From DATAVB01 sp036267955 (lineage in GTDB: Bacteria > Actinomycetota > Actinomycetes > Mycobacteriales > QHCD01), in contig DATAVB010000058.1 in assembly GCA_036267955.1 (NCBI GenBank), positions 1 through 64,000 of the forward strand: 64,000 nt of DNA, read 5' to 3'. Numbering within the stretch: the first letter of the stretch is position 1; every line of letters begins with the position of its first letter. Of this stretch, positions 43,491 through 51,496 are shown piece after piece. A program made the position numbers and the translations under genes. Below the pieces are notes generated by a model. The model ran no database searches and was not told the origin of the DNA. It saw only the letters and a list, made by a program, of their open reading frames with translations.

Positions 43491-45251
43491 GTGAGCGATC
43501 GCGGCGACGGCGGCACGCGTAGCGACCGGGATATTCACGATCTCACGGCGCAGGTCGCGTTTCTCGAGGAAGAGGTGGGCATGTTGCGTCGACGGGTGAG
43601 CGAGTCACCGCGTCACGTGCGCGCCGTCGAGGAACGGCTGGCTGAGGCGCAGGCGACGATCGATTCGTTAACCGAGCGCAACGACAAACTCGCGAGCACA
43701 CTGCGTGATGCGCGCGACCAGGTGGTGAGCCTCAAGGAGGAGGTCGACCGGCTGGCGCAGCCGCCGAGCGGCTACGGGGTCTTCCTGCACCGGTACGAGG
43801 ACAGCACGGTCGACGTCTTCACCGGCGGGCGGAAGCTGCGGGTCTCGGTCTCGCCATCGGTGGAGACCGATGAGCTGCGTTGGGGCCAGGAGGTCATGCT
43901 CAACGAGGCGCTGAACGTGGTCGCCGCCCGGGAGTTCGAGCGGGCCGGCGACGTGGTGATGCTCAAGGAGATTCTCGAGGGCGGTGACCGTGCCCTGGTG
44001 ATCGGGCACACCGACGAGGAGCGCATCGTGCACCTCGCGGACACGCTGCGCAATGAGCGGCTCCGGGCCGGTGACTCGCTGCTGCTGGAGCCCCGTTCCG
44101 GGTACGTCTACGAGCGGATCCCCAAGAGCGAGGTCGAGGAGCTCATCCTCGAAGAGGTTCCGGACATCGACTACCACGACATCGGTGGCCTGACCACGCA
44201 GATCGAGCAGATCCGCGATGCGGTCGAGTTGCCCTTCCTGCACGCGGACCTCTTCCGCGAGCACGAGTTGAAGCCGCCGAAGGGCGTGCTGCTGTACGGC
44301 CCGCCCGGCTGCGGCAAGACGTTGATCGCCAAGGCCGTGGCCAACTCGTTGGCGAAGAAGATCGCCGAGGTGCGCGGCGACGGCGGGGCACGGGCCCGTT
44401 CGTACTTCCTGAACATCAAGGGTCCGGAGCTGCTCAACAAGTACGTCGGTGAGACCGAGCGGCACATCCGGCTGGTCTTCCAGCGGGCGCGGGAGAAGGC
44501 CAGTGAAGGCACCCCGGTGATCGTGTTCTTCGACGAGATGGATTCGATCTTCCGGACCCGTGGATCGGGGGTGTCCTCCGACGTGGAGAACACGATCGTT
44601 CCGCAGCTGTTGAGCGAGATCGACGGTGTCGAGGGTCTGGAGAACGTCATCGTCATCGGCGCCTCCAACCGGGAGGACATGATCGACCCGGCGATTCTGC
44701 GGCCCGGCCGGCTCGACGTGAAGATCAAGATCGAGCGGCCGGACGCCGAGGCGGCTCGGGACATCTTCTCCAAGTACATCCTGGACACATTGCCGATCCA
44801 CGCCGACGACGTCGCCGAGCACGGGCAGAACCGCGCCGCGACGATCGCCGCGATGATTCAGCACACCGTGGAGCGGATGTACGCCGAGACCGAGGAGAAC
44901 CGGTTCCTGGAGGTCACCTACGCCAACGGCGACAAGGAGGTCCTCTACTTCAAGGACTTCAACTCCGGCGCCATGATCCAGAACATCGTTGACCGGGCGA
45001 AGAAGATGGCGATCAAGGCCTTCCTCGACTCCGGCCAGAAGGGCGTCCGGCTGCAGCACCTGGTCGCGGCGTGCGTGGACGAGTTCAAGGAGAACGAGGA
45101 CCTGCCGAACACCACCAACCCCGACGACTGGGCCCGGATCTCCGGCAAGAAGGGCGAGCGGATCGTTTACATCCGCACCCTGGTCTCGGGCAAGGGCAGC
45201 GAGGCGGGCCGCTCCATCGACACGGTCAGCAACACCGGCCAGTACCTGTAA
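43491..45251 (+). CDS. arc: Proteasome-associated AAA ATPase ARC (Mpa)
   Basis: A 586-residue ring ATPase that binds Pup, unfolds pupylated proteins and feeds them to PrcBA. An N-terminal coiled coil (about residues 10-90) that captures Pup is followed by tandem OB domains (YGVFLHRYEDSTVDVFTGG) and the AAA module with Walker A GPPGCGKT (270-277) and Walker B FFDEMD (346-351). The C-terminus ends QYL, the penultimate Tyr docking motif for proteasome gating. I chose the GTG at 43491, eight bases after GGGAGG; the GTG at 43488 is nearly equivalent. Length fits the family. Confidence 0.96.
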   Translation: MSDRGDGGTRSDRDIHDLTAQVAFLEEEVGMLRRRVSESPRHVRAVEERLAEAQATIDSLTERNDKLASTLRDARDQVVSLKEEVDRLAQPPSGYGVFLHRYEDSTVDVFTGGRKLRVSVSPSVETDELRWGQEVMLNEALNVVAAREFERAGDVVMLKEILEGGDRALVIGHTDEERIVHLADTLRNERLRAGDSLLLEPRSGYVYERIPKSEVEELILEEVPDIDYHDIGGLTTQIEQIRDAVELPFLHADLFREHELKPPKGVLLYGPPGCGKTLIAKAVANSLAKKIAEVRGDGGARARSYFLNIKGPELLNKYVGETERHIRLVFQRAREKASEGTPVIVFFDEMDSIFRTRGSGVSSDVENTIVPQLLSEIDGVEGLENVIVIGASNREDMIDPAILRPGRLDVKIKIERPDAEAARDIFSKYILDTLPIHADDVAEHGQNRAATIAAMIQHTVERMYAETEENRFLEVTYANGDKEVLYFKDFNSGAMIQNIVDRAKKMAIKAFLDSGQKGVRLQHLVAACVDEFKENEDLPNTTNPDDWARISGKKGERIVYIRTLVSGKGSEAGRSIDTVSNTGQYL

Positions 45252-45265
45252 GCATCGGCCCCACG

Positions 45266-45330
45266 CCGATCGAAGCGCGCTTTACCCGCGATTCCAGACG
45301 TCTGGGCCGGGTAAGGCGTACTTCGATCGG
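45266..45330. repeat. Palindromic repeat, family 2, copy 2
   Basis: Arms of 23 bases (45266-45288, 45308-45330; core GATCGAAGCGCGCTTTACCC) pair with two mismatches around a 19-base loop ending in TCTGGGC, as in the copy at 12357-12421. It lies between the convergent arc and EAL genes. Confidence 0.9.
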
Positions 45331-45360
45331 TGCGATGAGCGCTCTACACCACGGCCGGCG

Positions 45361-46542
45361 TCAGCGGCTGTGTCGGCCGGCGGGCTGTCCGGCGCCCTGC
45401 TCGGCGATGCCGCGTACCAACTCGGTGACCCGCACGATGCCGCGGCACCGTCCCGCCTCGTCGACCACGACGAGATCGTCGCCGGCCCGGTGCCGATCCG
45501 CCCCCGCCACCACGTCCAGTGCGGTGAGCAGCGACGCATCGCTGCCGATGATGTGCGGCCGGTCGGCCAGTCGGGTCGCCTCCCGGCGTGCGTGCAGGGC
45601 ATGGCCGTACGGGCCGGTCACCGCCAGCAGGAAACGGTTGCGGTCCACCGAGAACACCGGCTGATCGGCCGGGTCGACCAGTACCACGCCGGTGGCCGCG
45701 GGTTGGTCGGTCAGCGCCACCCGGACATCCTCGGCGGTCGCCGCCACCGGCAGGGTGATGGCCGGATGCAGGAACGCGCCCAGCGCCGGGGCGTTCGCCG
45801 CGAACCCGCGTTCGGGGGCGCCCAGCAGCACGGCCGGCGGGAGGGTGGCCGAAACCGCCGGCCGCCGGGCCGAGGGGGCGAGCAGATTGCCCTGTGCGAA
45901 GCCGATGCTCAGCCGCCGCAGCGCCGCGAGCTCGGCGTTGGTCTCCACGCCTTCGGCCACCACGCCCGCGTCGATCCGACCGGCCAGGTGCACCAGCGCT
46001 TCGACCAGCGCCACCTGCCCCTGATCATGTGGCAGCCCGGCGGTGATCCGGCGGTCGAGCTTGAGTAGATCGGGCGAGGCCTCGGCCAGTACGGTCAGCG
46101 GCGAGTCACCGTCGCCGAGCCCGTCCAGCGCGATCCCGAACCCGTCCTCGCGCAGCGCCTGCAGACCACCGAGCAGGGCAGACCGGGCGGCCAGCGAGTA
46201 CGGCGCGCTGACGTCCACCACGACGTCCCGGGTCCGCCGGCCGGTACGGCGCAGCTCGTCCCGCAACGGCGCCAGCTCGGCCCACGAGGACGCGACGGTC
46301 TCGGCGAGCAGGTTGACATGCAGCGGCAGCAGCGATTCCTGGTCGGCCGCCGCGGCGACCGCACCGACCGCCAGGGCGAGATCGGTCTCCAGCAGCCGGT
46401 GCTCGCGCCGGGCAGTGTCCAGCAGCTCCCGTACCGTGCCGTCCCGGAGTCGGGCGAGCACCTCGACGGCGACGACACCACCCGTACGCAGGTTGAAGAC
46501 CGGCTGGAACGCGAAGTGGACGCGTTCCAGGAGATCTGACAT
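45361..46542 (-). CDS. Degenerate EAL-domain protein with C-terminal CBS-like region
   Basis: A 393-residue protein. Residues 1-235 follow the c-di-GMP phosphodiesterase EAL fold: FAFQPVFNLRTGG, DLLKLDRRITAGL and VVAEGVETNAEL are intact. However, the EAL signature reads EVL (27-29) and the metal-binding DDFGTG region reads LDGLGDGDSPL, losing one of the paired aspartates. It is therefore probably a binding or signalling protein rather than an active phosphodiesterase. The rest resembles CBS domains (DDLVVVDEAGRCRGIVRVTEL). It sits antisense between arc and dop. ATG at 46542 with AGGATCGG upstream. Confidence 0.85.
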   Translation of the reverse strand: MSDLLERVHFAFQPVFNLRTGGVVAVEVLARLRDGTVRELLDTARREHRLLETDLALAVGAVAAAADQESLLPLHVNLLAETVASSWAELAPLRDELRRTGRRTRDVVVDVSAPYSLAARSALLGGLQALREDGFGIALDGLGDGDSPLTVLAEASPDLLKLDRRITAGLPHDQGQVALVEALVHLAGRIDAGVVAEGVETNAELAALRRLSIGFAQGNLLAPSARRPAVSATLPPAVLLGAPERGFAANAPALGAFLHPAITLPVAATAEDVRVALTDQPAATGVVLVDPADQPVFSVDRNRFLLAVTGPYGHALHARREATRLADRPHIIGSDASLLTALDVVAGADRHRAGDDLVVVDEAGRCRGIVRVTELVRGIAEQGAGQPAGRHSR

Positions 46543-46743
46543 ACCGCCGATCCTGCCTGGCAGTACCTGGCGGTACTGGTCCAGACCCATAGGCTTTGCC
46601 AGGAGTTCATCCGTTTGTCGGCTGGGTAGCTGTTTTGTGCCCGGCAGAACGGACTGCCGGCGGGCGCTGCCCGGCACTGCTGGATAGTCTCGAACGAGGT
46701 GCCAGGAGGTGCCTCCCGCTGTCTCGGTGAAGGAGCCGGTCGA
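46543..46743. promoter_or_regulatory. Divergent EAL-dop intergenic region
   Basis: Carries the promoters for the EAL gene and dop. A tandem decamer CTGGCAGTAC-CTGGCGGTAC (46557-46576) also forms a dyad CAGTACC-TGGC-GGTACTG (46561-46578). The dop ribosome site GAAGGAG is at 46730-46736. Confidence 0.5.
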
Positions 46744-48261
46744 ATGAGCACCAGCCGGATCATGGGCACCGAGGTGGAGTACGGCATCTCGGTGCCGGGC
46801 CAGCCCACGGCCAACCCGATGCTGCTGTCGTCCCAGATCGTCAATGCGTACGCGGGGCGGAACAACTCCTCGCGGGCCGGACGGACGCGCTGGGACTTCG
46901 AGGAGGAGTCGCCGCTGCGCGACGCCCGGGGCTTCGACCTGTCGGCCGTGATGGGGCCGGAGGTCACCGAGTCCGAGGATGACGCCGGCATGGCCAACGT
47001 CATCCTTACCAACGGCGCCCGGCTCTACGTCGACCACGCCCACCCGGAGTACTCCGCTCCGGAGGTGACCACGCCCCGGGACGCGGTGCTGTGGGACAAG
47101 GCCGGCGAGCGGGTGATGGCAGAGGCGGCCCGCCGGGTGGCGACCATCCCGGACCAGCCGCTGATCCACCTCTACAAGAACAACACCGACAACAAGGGCG
47201 CCTCCTACGGCTCGCACGAGAACTACCTGATGAGCCGGCAGACGCCGTTCAGCGACATCGTGCGCAACCTGACGCCGTTCTTCGTCTCCCGTCAGGTGAT
47301 GTGCGGCCAGGGCCGGGTGGGGATCGGGCAGGATGGCTCCGGGGTCGGCTTCCAGCTCACCCAGCGGTCCGACTTCTTCGAGGTTGAGGTCGGCCTGGAG
47401 ACGACGTTGAAACGCCCGATCATCAACACCCGGGACGAACCGCACGCCGATCCGGAGCGGTACCGCCGCCTGCACGTCATCATCGGCGACGCCAACTGCT
47501 CCGAGGTCGCCACCTTCCTGAAGATGGGCACCACCGCGCTGGTGTTGGCGATGATCGAGGACCGGTTCCTCACCGGCGAGTTGGGTGTCGAGGAGCCGGT
47601 GGCCACCCTGCGGGCGGTATCGCACGACCCGACCCTGCGGCACCTGCTGCGGCTCAAGGACGGGCGGCAGATGACCGCCGTGCAGTTGCAGATGGAATAC
47701 CTGGAGCAGGCGCGTAAGTACGTCGAGGACCGGTACGGCAGCGACGTCGACGCCCAGACCCGCGAGGTGCTGGAGCGGTGGGAGTCGGTGCTGACCCGGC
47801 TCGAGGATGACCCGATGCGCTGCGCCAACCAGCTCGACTGGGTGGCGAAACTCAAGCTGTTGGAGGGATTTCGGGCCCGGGACGGGCTGGACTGGAGTTC
47901 CTCCCGGCTGCAGCTGATCGACCTGCAGTACTCAGACGTACGGCCGGACAAGGGTCTTTACCACCGACTGGTGGCCCGCGGCTCGATGGAGACGCTGCTG
48001 ACCGACGAGGAGATCGACCGGGCGGTCGGCGTCCCGCCGGAGAACACCCGGGCCTACTTCCGCGGCGAGTGCCTGCGCCGCTATCCGGCCGAGGTGGCAG
48101 CGGCCTCGTGGGACTCGGTGATTTTCGACGTCGGCCAGGAGTCGCTGGTGCGGGTACCGATGCTCGATCCGCTGCGCGGGACCCGCAAGCATGTCGAGGG
48201 TCTGCTGGACCGGTGCCCGAACGCCGCGACGCTGGTGGCCCGGCTGACCGCCGGGCGCTGA
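46744..48261 (+). CDS. dop: Pup deamidase / depupylase Dop
   Basis: A 505-residue glutamine-synthetase-fold enzyme that deamidates the C-terminal Gln of Pup to Glu and also cleaves Pup from substrates. MGTEVEYGIS gives metal-binding Glu10/Glu12, GARLYVDHAHPEYSAPE gives the catalytic-region Asp97, and KNNTDNKGASYGSHENYL is the conserved nucleotide-site segment. The insertion at about residues 37-78 (NNSSRAGRTRWDFEEESPL) is the Dop loop, which separates it from PafA. It is needed here because this Pup ends in Gln. Pup follows on the same strand. Confidence 0.96.
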   Translation: MSTSRIMGTEVEYGISVPGQPTANPMLLSSQIVNAYAGRNNSSRAGRTRWDFEEESPLRDARGFDLSAVMGPEVTESEDDAGMANVILTNGARLYVDHAHPEYSAPEVTTPRDAVLWDKAGERVMAEAARRVATIPDQPLIHLYKNNTDNKGASYGSHENYLMSRQTPFSDIVRNLTPFFVSRQVMCGQGRVGIGQDGSGVGFQLTQRSDFFEVEVGLETTLKRPIINTRDEPHADPERYRRLHVIIGDANCSEVATFLKMGTTALVLAMIEDRFLTGELGVEEPVATLRAVSHDPTLRHLLRLKDGRQMTAVQLQMEYLEQARKYVEDRYGSDVDAQTREVLERWESVLTRLEDDPMRCANQLDWVAKLKLLEGFRARDGLDWSSSRLQLIDLQYSDVRPDKGLYHRLVARGSMETLLTDEEIDRAVGVPPENTRAYFRGECLRRYPAEVAAASWDSVIFDVGQESLVRVPMLDPLRGTRKHVEGLLDRCPNAATLVARLTAGR

Positions 48262-48354
48262 ACGTCGGCGCTGACGTCATGGCTCGCATATTGGTGCTGT
48301 TTCGGCCGGCGTTCGCGTACGGCGGAAACACGACCGTCACCGGATGGGTGCGAT

Positions 48355-48374
48355 ACCGACGGGATTCTGTCGGT
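48355..48374 (+). other. Small dyad overlapping the pup promoter
   Basis: ACCGAC (48355-48360) and GTCGGT (48369-48374) are perfect inverted repeats around GGGATTCT. The right arm is part of the PafBC-type promoter element, so the dyad may be an operator or a coincidence of that element. Confidence 0.4.
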
Positions 48375-48389
48375 GTATCAAGGTAATTT
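48367..48389 (+). promoter_or_regulatory. PafBC-type (RecA-NDp-like) DNA-damage promoter for pup
   Basis: CTGTCGGTG (48367-48375), eight bases, then TAATTT (48384-48389) matches the published LexA-independent DNA-damage promoter consensus tTGTCRGTG-N8-TAnnnT at every strong position, differing only at the weak first base. Transcription would begin near 48396, leaving a leader of about 40 bases before pup with its GGGAGTG site. PafBC is the activator known for this motif, and pafBC is encoded in this window. Confidence 0.65.
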
Positions 48390-48438
48390 GGCAATTGGTA
48401 CGGCACTGGGTGCGGGGATCGGCGACAGGGAGTGACAG

Positions 48439-48654
48439 ATGGCTAAGCAGGAGCATGGAGGCCAGGGACGCGGCACCCGCCGCGACGACGAGGCGGGCGA
48501 CGCTCCGGAGCCGGAAGGCGGGCCGGCTGACACGCAGGCCCGCCAGGAGAAGCTGAGCGAGGACGTCGATTCGATGCTGGACGAGATCGACGACGTGCTC
48601 GAGGAGAACGCCGAGGAGTTCGTCCGGGCCTACGTTCAGAAGGGCGGCCAGTAA
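48439..48654 (+). CDS. pup: Prokaryotic ubiquitin-like protein Pup
   Basis: A 71-residue, mostly disordered acidic protein that PafA attaches to substrate lysines through its C-terminus. The N-terminal part is Gly/Arg/Glu-rich (MAKQEHGGQGRGTRRDDE), followed by the ARC-binding helix region VDSMLDEIDDVLEENAEEFV and the terminus VQKGGQ. The final Gln means it must be deamidated by Dop before ligation. GGGAGTG lies six bases before the ATG. It is followed by prcB and prcA, and appears to have its own promoter in the 177-base gap after dop. Confidence 0.97.
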   Translation: MAKQEHGGQGRGTRRDDEAGDAPEPEGGPADTQARQEKLSEDVDSMLDEIDDVLEENAEEFVRAYVQKGGQ

Positions 48655-48700
48655 CGGCGGCCGACGAAGGGTGGGCAACAGGATTTGCCCCTACGGGTGT

Positions 48701-48717
48701 GCCGGCCACCGGCCGGC
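48701..48717 (+). other. GC-rich hairpin between pup and prcB
   Basis: GCCGGCC and GGCCGGC pair perfectly around a three-base ACC loop. It stands 46 bases after the pup stop and just before a TAGGGT hexamer (48724-48729). It could lower read-through so that Pup exceeds the proteasome core, with TAGGGT giving an internal promoter for prcBA. Confidence 0.45.
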
Positions 48718-48771
48718 CCCCGGTAGGGTGCGATCGGCTGGCTGGGTGTGATCGGACTGGCAGGGAGAGAC

Positions 48772-49623
48772 GTGGCTTTCGTGGCTTTCGAGCAGGGCAT
48801 GCCGGGGCGGTTTTCCGCACCTTTCACCGCTGTGGGTTCCTCGTCGTTCGTGGACTTCCTGTCCGCCGCGGCACCGGACCTGCTCCCGGGCCGACGGCCG
48901 TTGCCGCCCGGTTCGGCCGAGCATCTCGGTGCGCACGCGACGACGATTATCGCCCTCAACTACGCCGACGGCGTCCTGATGGCCGGTGACCGGCGCGCGA
49001 CGATGGGCAACCTGATCTCCCAGCGCAACATCGAGAAGGTGCAGGCCGCCGACGACTACAGCCTGATCGGATATGCCGGCACCGCGGGCATCGCGATCGA
49101 GATGGTGCGGCTGTACCAGGTCGAGCTCGAGCATTATGAGCGGCTCAACGGCACTCCGCTGACCCTGGACGGCAAGGCCAACCGGCTGGCCGCGATGGTG
49201 CGCGGCAACCTGGGTCTGGCCATGCAGGGCCTGGCGGCGATTCCGCTGTTCGCCGGCTATGACCTCGATCCAGACGCCGAGCGTCCGGGTCGGATCTTCA
49301 GCTACGACCCGGCCGGCGCATTCCACGAGGAGACCGGCTACGACGGGGTCGGTTCCGGATCGCTGTTCGCCAAGGGCACCCTGAAGAAGCGCTGGCGGTC
49401 CGGGCTGACCCGTGACCAGGCGGTGCAGCTCGCCGTCGACGCGCTCTACGACGCCGCCGACGAGGACTCCGCCACCGGCGGCCCGGACGTGTCCCGGCAG
49501 ATCTTCCCGACGGTCTTCGTGGTCACCGCCGACGGGGTCGAGCAGATCGAGGACGCCGCGGTCGCCGCGGTCGCCGAGGCCGTGATCGCCGCGCGGCTCG
49601 ACAACCCCGGCGGCGTTGCATAA
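48772..49623 (+). CDS. prcB: Proteasome beta subunit PrcB
   Basis: A 283-residue precursor of the catalytic 20S subunit. A propeptide of 56 residues (GRFSAPFTAVGSSSFVDFLS) is removed before Thr57 in GAHATTIIALNY, the N-terminal nucleophile. Next come MAGDRRATMGN and GYAGTAGIAIEMVRLYQVEL, conserved with M. tuberculosis PrcB, and GYDGVGSGSLFAKG. Fourteen copies form two inner rings. Start: the GTG at 48772 follows CAGGGAGAG closely; GTG at 48781 or 48748 cannot be excluded. It is 42 bases upstream of prcA. Confidence 0.96.
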   Translation: MAFVAFEQGMPGRFSAPFTAVGSSSFVDFLSAAAPDLLPGRRPLPPGSAEHLGAHATTIIALNYADGVLMAGDRRATMGNLISQRNIEKVQAADDYSLIGYAGTAGIAIEMVRLYQVELEHYERLNGTPLTLDGKANRLAAMVRGNLGLAMQGLAAIPLFAGYDLDPDAERPGRIFSYDPAGAFHEETGYDGVGSGSLFAKGTLKKRWRSGLTRDQAVQLAVDALYDAADEDSATGGPDVSRQIFPTVFVVTADGVEQIEDAAVAAVAEAVIAARLDNPGGVA

Positions 49624-49665
49624 TCCCGCTCGACCCGCCCGCGAAGGAAAGAAGGACATCGACCC

Positions 49666-50460
49666 ATGACCATGCCGTTCTACGCTTCGGCCGAGCAGAT
49701 CATGCGCGACCGCTCGGAGTTCGCGCGCAAGAACGTGGCGCGCGGGCGCGGTGTGATCGCACTCAAGGTGTCCGAGGGCGTCCTGCTGGTCGCGGAAAAC
49801 CAGTCCGGCACCACGCTGCACAAGGTCAGTGAGATCTACGACCGGATCGGATTCGCCGCCGCCGGCCGCTACAACGAGTACGAAAACCTGCGCGTCGCCG
49901 GCGTCCGGTACGCCGAGCTGATCGGATACTCCAACAGCCGCCGCGACGTCACCAGCCGTGCCATCGCCAACGCGTACGCGCAGACGCTCGGCTCGATCTT
50001 CACCGAGCAGCAAAAGCCGTACGAGGTGGAGATCTGTGTCGCCGAGGTCGGCACCCGGGCCGAGTCCGACCAGCTCTACCGGCTCACCTACGACGGATCC
50101 ATCACCGATGAGGTGGATTTCGCCGTCATGGGCGGGCAGGCGGACGCAATCAGCGCCGCGATGCGCGAGCGCTACCGCGCGGGCATGGACATCGGCGAGG
50201 CGATCCGCGCCGCCGTGCACGCGCTGGGCGACTCCGGGGGCGACCAACCGCGCCAGCTGGCCAGCGCCCAACTGGAGGTCGCGCTGCTGGACCGCAATCG
50301 ACCGAAGCGGGCGTTCCGCCGGCTCAATGGCACCGTCCTCGAGGCGATGCTGGAGACTCCGGCGGCCGAGCCGTCCGAGGACGCGGCCGAGCCGGTCGAA
50401 GCCGGGCCGGCCGAGGCGCCCGAGTCCGGTCCGGAAGAGACTCCGGACAGCGACGCCTGA
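49666..50460 (+). CDS. prcA: Proteasome alpha subunit PrcA
   Basis: A 264-residue subunit of the outer gating rings. The N-terminus MTMPFYASAEQIMRDRSEFA forms the gate and helix H0, and YNEYENLRVAGVRYAELIGY and FAVMGGQADAISAAMRERY are typical of actinobacterial PrcA. Residues from about 228 onward are an acidic Pro/Glu/Ala tail (PSEDAAEPVEAGPAEAPESG), likely disordered. AAGGAAAGAAGG precedes the ATG. No catalytic Thr is expected or present. It ends the pup-prcB-prcA unit; the following genes are on the other strand. Confidence 0.96.
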   Translation: MTMPFYASAEQIMRDRSEFARKNVARGRGVIALKVSEGVLLVAENQSGTTLHKVSEIYDRIGFAAAGRYNEYENLRVAGVRYAELIGYSNSRRDVTSRAIANAYAQTLGSIFTEQQKPYEVEICVAEVGTRAESDQLYRLTYDGSITDEVDFAVMGGQADAISAAMRERYRAGMDIGEAIRAAVHALGDSGGDQPRQLASAQLEVALLDRNRPKRAFRRLNGTVLEAMLETPAAEPSEDAAEPVEAGPAEAPESGPEETPDSDA

Positions 50461-50470
50461 GGTTGGCCGG

Positions 50471-50863
50471 TCAGGCCAGCTGGGCGGCGCCTTCGCCGAA
50501 TGACCAGTCGATCGACTGGTTTTCGGTCAGCGCGGTCAGCACGTTGCGCGGCTCGATCCCCACCCGTTCTGCGGCCAGCTCGGAGATTCGCCGGTAGAGC
50601 GCCTTTTTCTGCGCGTCGGTCCGGCCGACCCGCATGGTGATGTTGACGAAGACGATCCCGTCGTCCCGGTTGACGCCGAGATATCCCGGGTCGTACCGCA
50701 CCCCGCCCTGGCGGTGGCTGGTGCGGATCTGGAACACGTCGTCCCGCGGGACGTCGATGGTCTCGGTCATGGCCTGGTGGACGGCGTCGCCCACCGCGGC
50801 CAGCCGCTTGTCAGTCGATTCAGTGTCCACATCGGACAGTAGGTCGATCCGTACCAATGGCAT
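50471..50863 (-). CDS. Tautomerase family protein
   Basis: A 130-residue tautomerase-superfamily protein. It begins MPLVRIDLLS, so removal of Met exposes the catalytic Pro, and continues with GIVFVNITMRVGRTDAQKKA and SIDWSFGEGAAQLA, as in the 4-oxalocrotonate tautomerase-like group of about 130 residues. Substrate unknown. GAGGAGAC lies seven bases before the ATG. It is the last gene of the tetR operon and converges on prcA with ten bases between the stops. Confidence 0.92.
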   Translation of the reverse strand: MPLVRIDLLSDVDTESTDKRLAAVGDAVHQAMTETIDVPRDDVFQIRTSHRQGGVRYDPGYLGVNRDDGIVFVNITMRVGRTDAQKKALYRRISELAAERVGIEPRNVLTALTENQSIDWSFGEGAAQLA

Positions 50864-50889
50864 GGTTCGTCTCCTCGTGAGGTGTGTGG

Positions 50890-51477
50890 TTACCAACGCT
50901 TGCCGACGGCGATCTCCGGGAAGTCCGGCGCCGACACGTGCAGCACCTGGTAGCGGGTGCCGAGGGCGTCCGGTTCCGGGTCCGTCCAGAGCGTGAAATG
51001 CAGCAACTCCCAGCGCTGGGGGTCGAGGGCGAGCGCCGTCGAGTGCACGCCGGCTGAGGCCGCCCGGTCGGCCAGGCCCGCGAGTGCGTCCGCCACGACC
51101 GCCTCCGGATCGGCGTCGGCGGGCAGTTGCTCGGTGTGCCGGGTCGCGGTCCGTGGTCGCGCCGTTGCCGCCGGGCCCGGTGTGCAGGCGATCCCGGTCC
51201 AGTGCCGCACCGCCGGACGCCCGAAGTCGCGGCGGATCCCGCCGAACCCGCCGCCGCCCCACAGGAACCGGTTCATCCCGTCGATCGAGGCCCACAGATA
51301 GAACGGCGCGTATTCGTTGACCGGCGACTCGTCGGTCCCGCGTTCGCGGATCAGGTAGGCCTTCAGGCCCAGTCCGGCGAAGTCGTCCAGCGCCGGGCCA
51401 TTTGACCGGACCCGTTCCCGGATGATGCCCATGTCGTAGTCGGACGGCAGGGTGATTTCGTACTGCATCGCATACAT
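50890..51477 (-). CDS. DUF4865 family protein
   Basis: A 195-residue protein of DUF4865, a two-part ferredoxin-like family: MQYEITLPSDYDMGIIRERV opens it, followed by GLGLKAYLIRERG, NEYAPFYLWASIDGMNRFLW and IACTPGPA. Function is unknown. The family is often encoded with a tautomerase and a TetR regulator, exactly as here (19 bases after tetR, 26 before the tautomerase). The start may be ATG 51477 or 51468. Confidence 0.85.
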   Translation of the reverse strand: MYAMQYEITLPSDYDMGIIRERVRSNGPALDDFAGLGLKAYLIRERGTDESPVNEYAPFYLWASIDGMNRFLWGGGGFGGIRRDFGRPAVRHWTGIACTPGPAATARPRTATRHTEQLPADADPEAVVADALAGLADRAASAGVHSTALALDPQRWELLHFTLWTDPEPDALGTRYQVLHVSAPDFPEIAVGKRW

Positions 51478-51496
51478 GAGGAGACTTTCTGCCAGA

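Noticed and set aside
46543..47643. Upstream extension of the EAL frame to 760 residues
   Set aside because: The extra part is the antisense of dop and has no domain; the ATG at 46542 has a ribosome site and begins the EAL fold.
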